Assembly (NCBI GenBank): GCA_036266155.1
Contig: DATANR010000319.1
Coordinates: 1-27,016, forward strand
From: SIAJ01 sp036266155
GTDB lineage: Bacteria; Planctomycetota; Planctomycetia; Gemmatales; Gemmataceae
Direction: 5' to 3'
Length of the DNA: 27,016 nt
Under the pieces are notes generated by a model, which was given only the letters and a program-made list of their open reading frames with translations, was not told where the DNA came from and searched no databases. Positions within the stretch are counted from its first letter, which is position 1, and every line of letters begins with the position of its first letter. The position numbers and the translations under genes are program-made. Below are positions 14,954-24,303 of the stretch, piece by piece.

Positions 14954-15730
14954 ATGCTGACCAAGCGCATCATTCCCTGCCTGGACGTGAACCGTGGCCG
15001 TGTGGTCAAGGGGACCAACTTCGTTGGCCTGCGCGACGCGGGCGATCCGGTCGAAGTCGCACGCCGGTATGAGGCCGACGGGGCCGATGAACTGGTCTTT
15101 CTCGACATTTCGGCGAGCCACGAGGGTCGAGCCATCCTGTTGGACATGATTCGCCAGGTGGCTGAGCAGATTTTCATGCCGTTCACCGTCGGCGGCGGCA
15201 TCCGCACGTTGGCCGATGCCACGCAGATTATCCAGGCGGGCGCCGAGAAAGTGAGTTTGAACTCGGCGGCGGTGAAGACGCCCGACCTAATCTCGGAGGT
15301 CTCTGGCAAATTCGGCGCGTGCGCGACCGTCGTCAACATCGACCCGCGGCGAGTCATGCGTGAAGGTCGCGAGTTCTGGGAAGTGCATGTGAACGGCGGC
15401 CGCGTGCCGACCGGCCTTGAGGCCGTCGCGTGGGCACAGGAAGTCGAACGCCGTGGGGCTGGCGAGATCGTCCTGACGTCAATGGATGCGGACGGCACCA
15501 AGAACGGCTACGACCTGCCCATGACCGAGGCCGTTGCGCGTGCGGTCAATATCCCGGTCGTAGCGAGCGGCGGGGCAGGGCACCCGGAGCATTTGCGTGC
15601 GGCGTTCGCCGCCGGAGCGGATGCTGCATTAGCCGCGAGCATATTCCACTATAACGAGTACAGTATCCCGCTGACGAAGCAGTTCTTGGCGAACCAGGGG
15701 ATTGCCGTACGGATTGTAAAACCACTCTGA
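14954..15730 (+). CDS. hisF: Imidazole glycerol phosphate synthase, cyclase subunit
   Basis: A (beta/alpha)8-barrel enzyme that, with HisH, makes imidazole glycerol phosphate and AICAR in histidine synthesis. The two catalytic aspartates are present: Asp11 in KRIIPCLDV and Asp130 in VVNIDPRR. The phosphate-binding loops VGGGIR, SLNSAAV and VASGGAGHPEH are intact. Length is 258 aa, as usual. The open frame begins with a GTG at 14948, but the ATG at 14954 gives the family's standard MLxKRIIPCLDV start and is preferred. The ribosome binding site is weak. No other his genes are in the window, so the pathway is scattered, as is common in Planctomycetota. Confidence 0.96.
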   Translation: MLTKRIIPCLDVNRGRVVKGTNFVGLRDAGDPVEVARRYEADGADELVFLDISASHEGRAILLDMIRQVAEQIFMPFTVGGGIRTLADATQIIQAGAEKVSLNSAAVKTPDLISEVSGKFGACATVVNIDPRRVMREGREFWEVHVNGGRVPTGLEAVAWAQEVERRGAGEIVLTSMDADGTKNGYDLPMTEAVARAVNIPVVASGGAGHPEHLRAAFAAGADAALAASIFHYNEYSIPLTKQFLANQGIAVRIVKPL

Positions 15731-15776
15731 TTGAATTCGTAGCCCGGCGTCTGCCAGCCGATCGAGGAGCGCGACA

Positions 15777-17039
15777 ATGTCTACTGGAAAAGGTCCGCCA
15801 GCAATCCCGAAGCCGGCTCCGAAGGTCGAGAAACCCGACCAGTTGGGATGGGGCAACGGCGTGGCCTCCGGGCCGCGCATCCCGATTCCCACGACGCCGA
15901 TGGAGTTGGTGCCGTTCCCCGACGTCGCGGCGCTCGGCCTGGGGCCAAGCGAGCCGGAAGTCAACAAACTCTTTCGCATGGTCATGAAGCTGGAGGCTTC
16001 CGACATTCACTTGAAGGTCGGCCAGCCGCCCATGATCCGACTGCGCGGCGACATCCGCCGGACGGACTGGAAGCCGCTGACCCAGGAAGACCTGGAGCGC
16101 TTGCTGCTGCCTAATCTGAAGCCAAGTCACCGCAAGATTCTCGAAGAGGAGGGCGGCGTCGACTTCTCGTATGTCGTCGGGAACGACGAAGCGCGCTTCC
16201 GCGTATCGCTATTCCGCCAGCGTGGCCGGCTGTCGCTCGTGAGTCGGCGCGTCAACAGCTTGATTCCAACGTTTGAAAACCTCGGATTGCCGGCGTCGAT
16301 CGAAGGCCTGTGCCATTACAACGAGGGCATGGTGATCCTGGCCGGGGTCACCGGGTCGGGCAAGTCGACGACCATCGCGGCGATGATCGATTACATCAAT
16401 TACCGCGAGCCGCTGCACATCCTGACTGTTGAAGACCCGATCGAATTCACGTTCGTCGATCGCATGTCGTACATCAATCAGCGCGAGATCGGCCTCGACA
16501 CCCGCGACTGGCACAAGGCCCTGAAGGACGCGGTGCGGCAAGACCCGGACGTGATTCTGGTCGGTGAGTTGCGCGACATCGAAACATTCGAAGCGGCCGT
16601 GCACTCCGCGGAAACGGGGCATCTAGTGTTCGGCACGATTCACGCATCGAGCGCCGCGACGACGATCAACCGCATCCTCGACCTGTTCCCGCCGGATAAG
16701 CACAACGCCATCCGGCAGGCGCTCGCGAACAACCTGAAGGCCATCGTGGCGCAGAAGCTCATCAAGGGCCTGAAGAAGCCGCGTGTGCCGACGAACGAGA
16801 TCATGATCGTCAACCCGACGATCCGCAAGCTGATTTCGGAGGAACGCGATAATCAGATCAGCCAGGCCATCATGATCGGCTACTTGGAAGGCATGGTCGA
16901 TTTCACCGAAAACCTGCGTCAACTCGTGGACCGTGGCGACGTGGACAAGTCGACGGCTTTGGAGTTCGCTCCGGACCCGGAGAAGCTGAAGATGGCTCTC
17001 AAGGGCATCAAGGTGGCGGCGTCGGGCATTTTGTCGTAG
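15777..17039 (+). CDS. PilT/GspE-family ATPase (PilT-like)
   Basis: A 420-aa hexameric secretion or pilus ATPase of the PilT branch. A Pro-rich N-terminal extension of about 60 residues precedes the N2 domain (EASDIHLKVGQPPMIRLRG). Then come Walker A GVTGSGKST (190-198), the Asp box (VEDPIEF), Walker B (DVILVGELRDIE) and the His box (HLVFGTIHASSA). TIRKLISEERDN corresponds to the PilT AIRNLIRE motif, so a retraction-type motor is more likely than an assembly ATPase. Typical PilT is about 345 aa. GAGGAG lies seven bases before the ATG. No pilin or other pilus gene adjoins. A stem-loop follows the stop codon, before the TPR gene. Confidence 0.9.
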   Translation: MSTGKGPPAIPKPAPKVEKPDQLGWGNGVASGPRIPIPTTPMELVPFPDVAALGLGPSEPEVNKLFRMVMKLEASDIHLKVGQPPMIRLRGDIRRTDWKPLTQEDLERLLLPNLKPSHRKILEEEGGVDFSYVVGNDEARFRVSLFRQRGRLSLVSRRVNSLIPTFENLGLPASIEGLCHYNEGMVILAGVTGSGKSTTIAAMIDYINYREPLHILTVEDPIEFTFVDRMSYINQREIGLDTRDWHKALKDAVRQDPDVILVGELRDIETFEAAVHSAETGHLVFGTIHASSAATTINRILDLFPPDKHNAIRQALANNLKAIVAQKLIKGLKKPRVPTNEIMIVNPTIRKLISEERDNQISQAIMIGYLEGMVDFTENLRQLVDRGDVDKSTALEFAPDPEKLKMALKGIKVAASGILS

Positions 17040-17047
17040 TGGCGACA

Positions 17048-17094
17048 CGATTCCGATCTTGGCGGGCGACGCTCGCCGCACAAGATCGGAATCG
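17048..17094. terminator. Stem-loop after the PilT-like gene
   Basis: CGATTCCGATCTTG (17048-17061) and its exact complement (17081-17094) form a 14-bp stem. Inside it GGCGA and TCGCC form a second short stem with a CGC loop. It starts 9 bp after the PilT stop codon. No T-tract follows, so it may act as an RNA-stabilising or weak terminator structure. It makes the TTG at 17059 an implausible start for the next gene. Confidence 0.6.
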
Positions 17095-17139
17095 AGTTCC
17101 ACAGGGCGCGGGCTGCAAGTTCCATCCTCTCTCTGGGCC

Positions 17140-18438
17140 ATGTTCATGGGTGGCCTCTCGAGCCGATTGCCGCGAACATTTCGGGGCCGACTGTTCGTTG
17201 TTCTTGTCGTCGTCGGCCTGGTGTTGGTCACATTCACCGGGTGGAGTTGTCTTCGGCCAGTCCTCGCACTCAACGAAGTCGAGCAGGCACTTGCTCGCAA
17301 CGACCCGGCCAAAGCCTGCGAACTATTGAACCGCTTTAGTAACCGCTGGCCGGATAATGAAAAGGCGTTGCTCGTTTGGGCCCAGGCACTGCGGCGGACC
17401 GACGATTGTTCCCAAGCTGAGTGGTTCCTCACCGAATACGAGCGACGAGCCGGCAAGACGCCCGCGAGTGAGTTGGAATGGTCGCTGCTCGGCGTGCAAC
17501 AGGGCGATTTCGCCGGGCAGGAAGAATCGCTACGTGCTATCGTCGATCGCAATTCATCCGACGCGGCGAACATTCTTGAGGCCCTCGCCAAGGGCTACAA
17601 CGTCGCTTTTCGCTACACGGATGCTCTCGCGGCATTGGGCCGTCTCATCGAGAGTCACCCCGACCACGTTCCAGCCCTGATCCTGCGCGGCACCATTCTC
17701 GATCACCAGCGTCAGGCGGACGCCGCCGAGAAGTCATTGCGCCGCGCGGTCGAACTTGCTCCCGCGAGTGCGGAGGTTAATGCGGCCCTGGCAACCGTAC
17801 TGAATCATCATGGCCGCACGCGGGAGGCGATCCAGTATTTCGAGCGCGCCTTGCAGTCAAATTCATTTGACTCCGCGCTCTTGGTTGAACTGGCCCGAGC
17901 GCACGTCGACGATGACGACCTGCCGTCGGCCGAACGCCGGCTCGACGAATTGCTAGCGATCAATCCAGAGCACGCGGTCGGGCTTGTCGAGCGTGGTCGA
18001 ATTGACATTCGTCGCGGTCAGTTTGACCGAGCAGAGCCATTTTTGGCACGGGCTGTTGTTGTTGCGCCATGGAAGCGCGAGGCGCACCACCTGCGATTGA
18101 TGGTGCTCAGACGACTTGGAAAGAACGAAGCGAGCGCCGCGTGCGCAGCTCGCATCGCCGATTTGCAGAATGAAGACGGGCTCGGCGGGAAACTCCGGAT
18201 CCGCGCTCGAGATTCGTCGCGCGACGTGGCGACGCGCTGGGAACTTTGGCTCTGGTCGCAGAGGAACGGGCAGATCGATGAGGGGATTGCCTGGCTGACT
18301 GAGATCCTGCGCGCCGATCCCAAGGACCCGCAGGTACACGCGGCATTTGCCGACTATTTCGAACGTGCCGGCCAGCCGCGACGGGCCGCCCTACACCGTG
18401 ACGCCACATCTACCGCGCCGGGGGCTTCGAATGATTGA
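17140..18438 (+). CDS. Membrane-anchored tetratricopeptide repeat protein
   Basis: A 432-aa protein. One N-terminal membrane helix (LFVVLVVVGLVLVTFTGW) anchors a long array of TPR-type helix pairs outside or inside the membrane. Repeats with the A..L.....P pattern run through most of the sequence, such as ALAALGRLIESHPDHVPALILRG, AAEKSLRRAVELAPASAEVNAAL and AIQYFERALQSNSFDSALLVELA. TPR arrays are protein-binding scaffolds and no enzyme motif is present. The open frame reaches back to 17059, but the ATG at 17140 or 17146 gives the natural signal-anchor start. The stop overlaps the ATG of the following heme/FG-GAP gene by eight bases, so the two are coupled and probably work together. Confidence 0.85.
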   Translation: MFMGGLSSRLPRTFRGRLFVVLVVVGLVLVTFTGWSCLRPVLALNEVEQALARNDPAKACELLNRFSNRWPDNEKALLVWAQALRRTDDCSQAEWFLTEYERRAGKTPASELEWSLLGVQQGDFAGQEESLRAIVDRNSSDAANILEALAKGYNVAFRYTDALAALGRLIESHPDHVPALILRGTILDHQRQADAAEKSLRRAVELAPASAEVNAALATVLNHHGRTREAIQYFERALQSNSFDSALLVELARAHVDDDDLPSAERRLDELLAINPEHAVGLVERGRIDIRRGQFDRAEPFLARAVVVAPWKREAHHLRLMVLRRLGKNEASAACAARIADLQNEDGLGGKLRIRARDSSRDVATRWELWLWSQRNGQIDEGIAWLTEILRADPKDPQVHAAFADYFERAGQPRRAALHRDATSTAPGASND

Positions 18439-19996
18439 TCAACCGCGACGACTTCAGACGAGGTGGATGCTTGTCCTGATCGCGGGCGTGCTCATTGTCG
18501 GCGGGGTCGCGGTCATCATCTTCGTGGTATCGAATCACGGCGAAATCCAGCCCACTTTCGAGCCACCGCATGTAGAAACTGCGGCCGCGGCAACCGCGGA
18601 GGAAGTGCATCGCCTGTGCGGAGCGTGCCATGCGTACCCGCCGCCCGAGACGTTCCCGAGGTCGGCCTGGCGCAAGGAAGTGAAGCAGGGATACGACTTT
18701 TTTCACAAGGACCTGACGTATCGCTTCGACTATCCGCCGCTCGAATCGGTAGTCCGCTACTACGAAAGCCGTGCTCCCGAAGCTCTGCCGCTCGTGCCGC
18801 GCTCGGTCGCCTTGACGGCGGCAGCAGCACACTTCGACCGCAAGGCGATTCCGTTTCCGGACGCGGCCACGCCGCCGGGCGCCGCCCACGTCAATCTCGT
18901 CCACCTGTTCAGCAAAGACAAGCTCGACATCCTCGTTTGCGATGCGCTCGGCAAACAGGTCCTGGTTTATAGTCCCTATGAATCGAAGCCGGCCTGGAGA
19001 GTGATCGCCCGCGGTGTGACTTGCGCGCATGCCGAAGTCGTCGATCTGGACGGTGACGGCATCAACGACGTCATTCTTGCCGTTCTTGGCAGTTTCTATG
19101 CGACCGACGATCGCGTCGGCAGCGTCGTGTGGTTACGTGGCAGCCCGGACCGCACGTTTACGCCCGTCACGTTGCTCGATGGGGTAGGCCGTGTCGCCGA
19201 CGTGCGGCCCGCCGATTTTCGCGGCGCGGGCAAGCTCGACCTGGTTGTGGCCGAGTTCGGTTGGCACGATACGGGCAGCATTTTGCTGCTCGAAAATCAG
19301 ACGACCGACTGGCAGAAGCCCGCGTTTGTGCCGCGTATTCTCGACAGTCGTCACGGCACAACGCACGTGGCGGTCTGCGACATGAATGGCGACGGCAGGC
19401 CCGATTTCGTGGCCGTGATTTCGCAGGAGCATGAAACCGTCGTCGCGTTCCTGAACGATGGCAACGGCAAGTTTCGGCAGGAGACGATCTACAAAGCTCC
19501 CCATCCGACCTGGGGGAGCAACGGATTGCAGGTGGTCGATCTCGACGGCGATGGCCGGCTCGATGTGATCATGTCAAACGGCGATTCGCTCGACCCGCCG
19601 TACCTCCTCCGGCCGGATCACGGCATTACCTGGCTGGAAAACAAGGGCGCCTATCCCTTCACGCCGCACCGTCTGGCTGACTGCTATGGCGCCGGCAGCC
19701 CCGTCGTTGCCGACTTCGACGGCAACGGCTTATTGGATATTGCGTTCGTCAGCTTCTTACCCGGCGAGTTTTTCCCGCAGCGCGAGAAGATGCGGCTCGA
19801 TTCCGTGGTGATTCTGGAACAAGTCAAGCGCGGCGAATTCGTCCGCCATGCCATCGAAATGGAAACGTGCGATCACTTGACCTGTGCCGCCGGCGATCTC
19901 GATGGCAAAGGCCGGCCAGACTTGGTGGTCGGCAATTATGTCCGCGGCGGTCGGACGAGCAGCGGCATCTCGATCTGGCGCAACTCCGGTAAATAA
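18431..19996 (+). CDS. Membrane-anchored c-type heme and FG-GAP/VCBS repeat protein
   Basis: A 521-aa protein. The membrane anchor at about 13-33 is followed by a single c-type heme motif CGACH (Cys63-His67) within a short cytochrome-like segment (about 50-120). A beta-propeller of FG-GAP/VCBS repeats then fills the rest. The Ca2+-binding loops are clear: DLDGDGINDV, DMNGDGRPDF, DLDGDGRLDV, DFDGNGLLDI and DLDGKGRPDL. The propeller therefore has at least five calcium loops and probably seven blades. The heme and propeller must be extracytoplasmic. Similar heme-propeller fusions are frequent in Planctomycetota, but their substrate is unknown. The gene start overlaps the TPR gene stop (ATGATTGA). 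An upstream in-frame start at 18347 is rejected. Confidence 0.88.
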   Translation: MIDQPRRLQTRWMLVLIAGVLIVGGVAVIIFVVSNHGEIQPTFEPPHVETAAAATAEEVHRLCGACHAYPPPETFPRSAWRKEVKQGYDFFHKDLTYRFDYPPLESVVRYYESRAPEALPLVPRSVALTAAAAHFDRKAIPFPDAATPPGAAHVNLVHLFSKDKLDILVCDALGKQVLVYSPYESKPAWRVIARGVTCAHAEVVDLDGDGINDVILAVLGSFYATDDRVGSVVWLRGSPDRTFTPVTLLDGVGRVADVRPADFRGAGKLDLVVAEFGWHDTGSILLLENQTTDWQKPAFVPRILDSRHGTTHVAVCDMNGDGRPDFVAVISQEHETVVAFLNDGNGKFRQETIYKAPHPTWGSNGLQVVDLDGDGRLDVIMSNGDSLDPPYLLRPDHGITWLENKGAYPFTPHRLADCYGAGSPVVADFDGNGLLDIAFVSFLPGEFFPQREKMRLDSVVILEQVKRGEFVRHAIEMETCDHLTCAAGDLDGKGRPDLVVGNYVRGGRTSSGISIWRNSGK

Positions 19997-20015
19997 CGTG
20001 TCACGCGAGGCCGCG

Positions 20016-21689
20016 TCACTTGCGCTCAAAGACGACTCTGCCGCCGACGATTGTTGTCTCCACGCGCGTGTCGGCAATCTTGTCACGCTCGCCGGAGGCA
20101 AGGATGTCACGCGAGAGAATCACCATGTCAGCCAGGTTGCCGGCGCGGATGGAACCGCGGTCGCCGTCTTGAAACGCTCCGTAAGCGCTTCCGAGCGTGT
20201 ATGCCTCGACGGCCTCGGCGACGGTAATCCGTTGCTCCGGAAACCAGCCGTCGGCGTGCTTGCCGTCGAGCGTTCGGCGATTTACCGCGGCATCGATGCC
20301 GGCGAGCACGTCGAGCGGAGCGACCGGCCAGTCCGAACCGAAGGCGAGCCGCGCGCCGTTGTCAATGAAAGAGCGGAACGCATATGAGGAGGCGCATCGT
20401 CGCGGGCCAATGCGCCCCTCGGCCCAGCGGCCATCGTCAATCGCGTGATAGGGCTGCATGGATGCGACGACGCCGATCTCCTTGAAGCGCTTGTAGTCGG
20501 CCGGCCGCAGATGTTGAACGTGCTCGATGCGGAATCGCCGGTCGCGCGGACCATTGGCCTTAGCCGCGTCCGCGAAAATGTCGAGCAGCGTCGCATTCGC
20601 CTCGTCACCGATCGCGTGGACCGCGATTGACAGTCCCGCCTTGTCGGCTTCGCGGATCATGCCTGCCATCGCGTCCGGCGGGGTGACAAAGACGCCGACG
20701 TTCTTGCCGCCGGCTTCATATGGCTCGAACATGCGCGCTGTGCTCGAGCCGAGCGAACCATCCATGAAGCCCTTGACGCTGCCGATGCGAAAGAAATCAT
20801 TGCCGAAGTTTGCTTCCGCTCCAGCGCCGATTACCTCATTTCGCGACGCAATGGGCCAGTGCAAATCGAGCCGGACGGTCATCTGTCCATCGCGAGCCAA
20901 CTTTTGCAGCGATCGTGCGAGGACGCGACGAATTTCCGCCGGGCTGCCGTCCATGTCCTGCACGCTGGTCAACCCATTTTCAGCACAGGCACGCATGGCG
21001 GCACGAATGCCATCCGCGATTTCGGTTTCGTCCGGCGGAGGGATGACGCGGTCGACGAGGCCCATCGCGTTGTCTTTCAAGATGCCAGACGGCGTCTTCT
21101 CGTCGGCGAGCTTGAAAATCACGCCGCCGGCCGGTTCTTTGGTTTCCGCGGTCACCTTGGCCATCCTCAGCGCGGCCGAATTGGCGAGGGCCATGTGTCC
21201 GTCGTAGCGACGAATGAACACGGGACGATCGGGCACGTATTTGTCGACAATAGCGGCCGTCGGCAGGTTGCCCAGGAACGTGCGATCGTGGTCCCAATTG
21301 CCGCCGAGCATCCAACGATCCTTCGGCAACTTCTTGTCAAACACTTGAAGTCGACGGCCAAATTCAGCTTCGTCCTTGGCGTCTTTCAATTCGACGCGAG
21401 CGAGTTGCTCGCCGCCGCCCAGGAAGTGCAAGTGCGAGTCGTGAAAACCCGGCACGACCCGACGCCCCTTGAGGTCGATGATCTGTGTCTTCTTGCCAAC
21501 GAGCGCGCTGATTTCGGCACTGGTTCCGACCTTGACGATGCGATCACGCCAAATGGCGACGGCCTCCGCCTCGGGATGCTCGCGGTCGACGGTCCAGACT
21601 TTGCCGCCGACGAGGACGAGATCCGCGGCGAGCGGCGGGGCGGGATCGGCGCCGGGAACCATTGTGAGCACCAGAAGTATTGAGTTCAT
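20016..21689 (-). CDS. Secreted amidohydrolase, YtcJ-like (Amidohydro_3)
   Basis: A 557-aa metal-dependent hydrolase of the Amidohydro_3/YtcJ group. After a likely signal sequence (MNSILLVLTMVPGADPAPP) comes the usual small beta-sandwich (LVLVGGKVWTVDREHPEAEAVAI). The metal-binding HSHLH-type motif follows as HDSHLH (83-88). Later His and Asp ligands are seen in VHAIGDEAN, RIEHVQHL and AFGSDWPV. Members hydrolyse amide or formamide bonds of varied small molecules, and the substrate here is unknown. The ATG at 21689 overlaps the stop of the upstream alpha/beta hydrolase (ATGA). An open frame continuing to 21926 lies inside that gene. Export of both proteins suggests a shared periplasmic breakdown task. 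Confidence 0.9.
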   Translation of the reverse strand: MNSILLVLTMVPGADPAPPLAADLVLVGGKVWTVDREHPEAEAVAIWRDRIVKVGTSAEISALVGKKTQIIDLKGRRVVPGFHDSHLHFLGGGEQLARVELKDAKDEAEFGRRLQVFDKKLPKDRWMLGGNWDHDRTFLGNLPTAAIVDKYVPDRPVFIRRYDGHMALANSAALRMAKVTAETKEPAGGVIFKLADEKTPSGILKDNAMGLVDRVIPPPDETEIADGIRAAMRACAENGLTSVQDMDGSPAEIRRVLARSLQKLARDGQMTVRLDLHWPIASRNEVIGAGAEANFGNDFFRIGSVKGFMDGSLGSSTARMFEPYEAGGKNVGVFVTPPDAMAGMIREADKAGLSIAVHAIGDEANATLLDIFADAAKANGPRDRRFRIEHVQHLRPADYKRFKEIGVVASMQPYHAIDDGRWAEGRIGPRRCASSYAFRSFIDNGARLAFGSDWPVAPLDVLAGIDAAVNRRTLDGKHADGWFPEQRITVAEAVEAYTLGSAYGAFQDGDRGSIRAGNLADMVILSRDILASGERDKIADTRVETTIVGGRVVFERK

Positions 21690-22747
21690 GGTTTCAACCA
21701 TTTCTCGCAAAACGCCAGCGCCTCGGCCTTCTGCTCGTCGGTGACCTTGTGACCGACGCCGTTGGCGATGGAGACCTTTAACTTGTCCTGGGCCCCGGCC
21801 TTGTCGTAGGCAGCTTCTGCCGCACGAATGGCGATGCGAGCGCCTTCGATCGGGCAATTGCCGTCCTCCGTGCCGTTGGCGATGTAGAGAGGTCGACCGG
21901 CCATGAGCTTCAGCATGTTCGGACAATCGAACTCGTCGAGGATGCCGGGAATCACCTTGTTCCAGAGTTGCTTGCAGACCTTGCCGTTCACCATCGGCTC
22001 GCCAAGGTCCTTCGCGGCGGCTTCATGTGCTCCCTTGATCGTATTCGCTCGGCCTTGCCACTTGTCGTGATCGAGGCTCCAGCGAAAGCTCTGCACGCCG
22101 ATGAGGGGCATGGCGACGGCGACGCGTTCGTCGACGCTTGCAGCCAGCCACGTTTGGATGCCGCCCATGGAGATGCCCATCATCCCAATTCGCTTTGGGT
22201 CGACGTCAGATCGCTTTTCCAGAACGTCGATGAGCCGCCAGAGATCCCAGACGGTGTCGTAATAGAACGGATGTTCCATCTCCTCATTCGGAGCTTTCCA
22301 CGCATTGGTGATCGCGGCCACGTATGCGGCCGAGCCCTTCGCCCCGCCGGACCGGTCGCCGTGATAGCGGGCGTCGATCGCCACTCCGATGATGCCTTTC
22401 TGAGCCAGGTCGTTGAGCCACGACTTCATGTCTTCCTTTTTGCCGCCGGTCCCGTGGAGCGCGATCATCACTGGATAACGGCCCTCTTTCGCCGGCCGGA
22501 CCAACAGCACGGGGACGCGCTCGATAGCCCCGTCACGCTTTTTCTCGCTGGCGAACGTGAACGAATGCGTCGCGATCGCACCGGACGCGAGACCGGGCCC
22601 ATCTTTGACGTCCGGCTCGACGCGTGGACGGTCGAGCATTTGCAAGAACGCCTTCCGCGTCTGCTCGGGCGTCAGCGTCTTGACCGACTCATCAGCCCGG
22701 ACAGCTATTGGCAAAAGGAAGAGAAGCAGCGCCAACGGACGGTACAT
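21686..22747 (-). CDS. Secreted alpha/beta hydrolase (dienelactone hydrolase-like/prolyl oligopeptidase-like)
   Basis: A 353-aa serine hydrolase. It begins with a signal peptide (MYRPLALLLFLLPIAVRA, cleavage before DES). The oxyanion region LHGTGG is at 97-102. The nucleophile is Ser193 in GISMGG, the acid is probably Asp295 (NGTEDGNCP) and the base His333 (GVGHKV), so the triad is complete. The fold is that of acetyl-xylan-esterase/dienelactone-hydrolase relatives, common in planctomycete secretomes; the substrate is not evident. GGAG lies six bases before the ATG. It is the first gene of a coupled pair with the amidohydrolase, divergent across 89 bp from the M20 gene. Confidence 0.88.
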   Translation of the reverse strand: MYRPLALLLFLLPIAVRADESVKTLTPEQTRKAFLQMLDRPRVEPDVKDGPGLASGAIATHSFTFASEKKRDGAIERVPVLLVRPAKEGRYPVMIALHGTGGKKEDMKSWLNDLAQKGIIGVAIDARYHGDRSGGAKGSAAYVAAITNAWKAPNEEMEHPFYYDTVWDLWRLIDVLEKRSDVDPKRIGMMGISMGGIQTWLAASVDERVAVAMPLIGVQSFRWSLDHDKWQGRANTIKGAHEAAAKDLGEPMVNGKVCKQLWNKVIPGILDEFDCPNMLKLMAGRPLYIANGTEDGNCPIEGARIAIRAAEAAYDKAGAQDKLKVSIANGVGHKVTDEQKAEALAFCEKWLKP

Positions 22748-22836
22748 CGCATGCTCCAGAGGGAATTGGAATCGTTATACCCCGGGGCCGGGTCGATGCG
22801 ACCACCAATCCGCCGTACAGTATCCGGACCGCCCCG

Positions 22837-24303
22837 ATGGATCGAATACTCATGCGCAGTCCACATCTCGTGATCGCGACCTTCTTGGTGGCCGCGACCT
22901 CGTTGCGTGCCGACAAGGCCGACGTCGTGAAGGCCGTCGATGCGCATGCCGAGCCGGCGTGGGAGATGGCGAAGAAGATCTGGGACTTTGCCGAGCCAGG
23001 CTACCTGGAGAAGAAATCGTCGACCTTGCTCGCCGACGCGATGGAGAAGGCGGGCTTCAAGGTCAAACGCGGCGTCGCGAAGATTCCCACGGCGTTCACC
23101 GCGACCTTTGGCGAGGGCAAGCCAGTGATCGGCATTCTTGGAGAGTACGACGCTTTGCCCGAGCTATCGCAGGATGCCGTGCCGGTTCGCCAGCCGCGCG
23201 AGGGCGGCACGGGCTATGGCCAGGCCTGTGGACACCACCTCTTCGGTGTCGCTTCCGCCACGGCAGCGATGGCAGTCGCGGAGCAGATCAAGGCCGGCAA
23301 GATCAAGGGCACCGTGCGCTTCTATGGCTGCCCGGCGGAGGAGGGGGGAGCGGCCAAGGTGTTCATGGCCCGCGACGGTCTGTTCGCCGACTGCGACGCG
23401 TGTCTGCACTGGCATCCGGGCAGTCGCAATACGGCCGGCGACGGCTCGTGCTTGGCGCGCATCGCCGTCAAGTTCCGGTTCCACGGCAAGGCCGCCCATG
23501 CGAGCGGCTCACCGGAGAAGGGCCGATCGGCACTGGATGCGCTCGTGTTGACCATGCATGCCGTCGAGTTGCTGCGCGAACACACGCCAGACTTTACACG
23601 GCTGCATCACACCGTCACGTCCGGCGGCGGGGCGCCCAACGTTGTGCCGGAATTCGCGGAAGGCTTTTTCTACGTTCGCCATCCGAAAGCGGAGATCGTG
23701 TCGCAGCTTTATCCGCGACTCTTGAAGTGTGCTCAGGCGGGAGCGCTCGCCACAGAGACGAGGCTTGAAGTCGTGAACCTGGGCGGAACGATGGAACTGC
23801 TTCCCAATGACACGCTGGGTCGGGTTGCGCTCGAAAACTTGAAGAAGCTCAACGACATCAAGTACGACGCGGACGAGACCAAGTTCGCCGTGCGGCTGCG
23901 CGAGTCGATTACCGATAAGCTGCCGCCGATCGAGGATGTGGGCCAGGTGTTCGACACTACCGGGCGGACCATTATGGGTTCAACGGACGTCGGCGACGTG
24001 TCATGGCAGGTGCCGACCAGTGGGTTCTCGACGGCCTGCTGGGTGCCGGGCACGCCGGGCCATTCGTGGCAAGCGGTCGCGTGCGGCGGGACAACGATTG
24101 GCAAGAAAGGAATGATGCTGGCAGCGAAGGTGCTCGCGGCGTCGGCGTTCGACCTCTACCAGGAACCGAAACTCCTCGCGGATGCCAAGGCCGAGTTCAC
24201 GCGCCGACTCGAAGGCCGCAAATATGTGCCGATGCTGGAGAAGGATCAGCCGCCGCCGCTCGACTATCGGTTGCCCGCCAAGCGGGGCGGGACGTCGGAG
24301 TAA
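22837..24303 (+). CDS. Secreted M20-family amidohydrolase (AbgB-like)
   Basis: A 488-aa M20/peptidase-D-type metallohydrolase similar to p-aminobenzoyl-glutamate hydrolase subunit B. A signal peptide (LVIATFLVAATSLRA) is at the N-terminus. Catalytic signatures are GEYDALPEL (102-110), the ACGHHLFG metal box (130-137), CPAEEGG with the general base Glu168 or 169, and the ligand His191 (HWHPG). The dimerisation domain shows GKAAHASGSPEKG. It likely cleaves a small amide or peptide in the periplasm. ATGs at 22837 and 22852 are both possible starts; the longer open frame to 22708 overlaps the divergent hydrolase and is unlikely. Its stop codon directly abuts that of the convergent next gene. Confidence 0.9.
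   Translation: MDRILMRSPHLVIATFLVAATSLRADKADVVKAVDAHAEPAWEMAKKIWDFAEPGYLEKKSSTLLADAMEKAGFKVKRGVAKIPTAFTATFGEGKPVIGILGEYDALPELSQDAVPVRQPREGGTGYGQACGHHLFGVASATAAMAVAEQIKAGKIKGTVRFYGCPAEEGGAAKVFMARDGLFADCDACLHWHPGSRNTAGDGSCLARIAVKFRFHGKAAHASGSPEKGRSALDALVLTMHAVELLREHTPDFTRLHHTVTSGGGAPNVVPEFAEGFFYVRHPKAEIVSQLYPRLLKCAQAGALATETRLEVVNLGGTMELLPNDTLGRVALENLKKLNDIKYDADETKFAVRLRESITDKLPPIEDVGQVFDTTGRTIMGSTDVGDVSWQVPTSGFSTACWVPGTPGHSWQAVACGGTTIGKKGMMLAAKVLAASAFDLYQEPKLLADAKAEFTRRLEGRKYVPMLEKDQPPPLDYRLPAKRGGTSE

Noticed and set aside
21690..21926. N-terminal extension of the amidohydrolase
   Set aside because: It lies inside the alpha/beta hydrolase gene, while the ATG at 21689 gives a signal peptide and an ATGA overlap.
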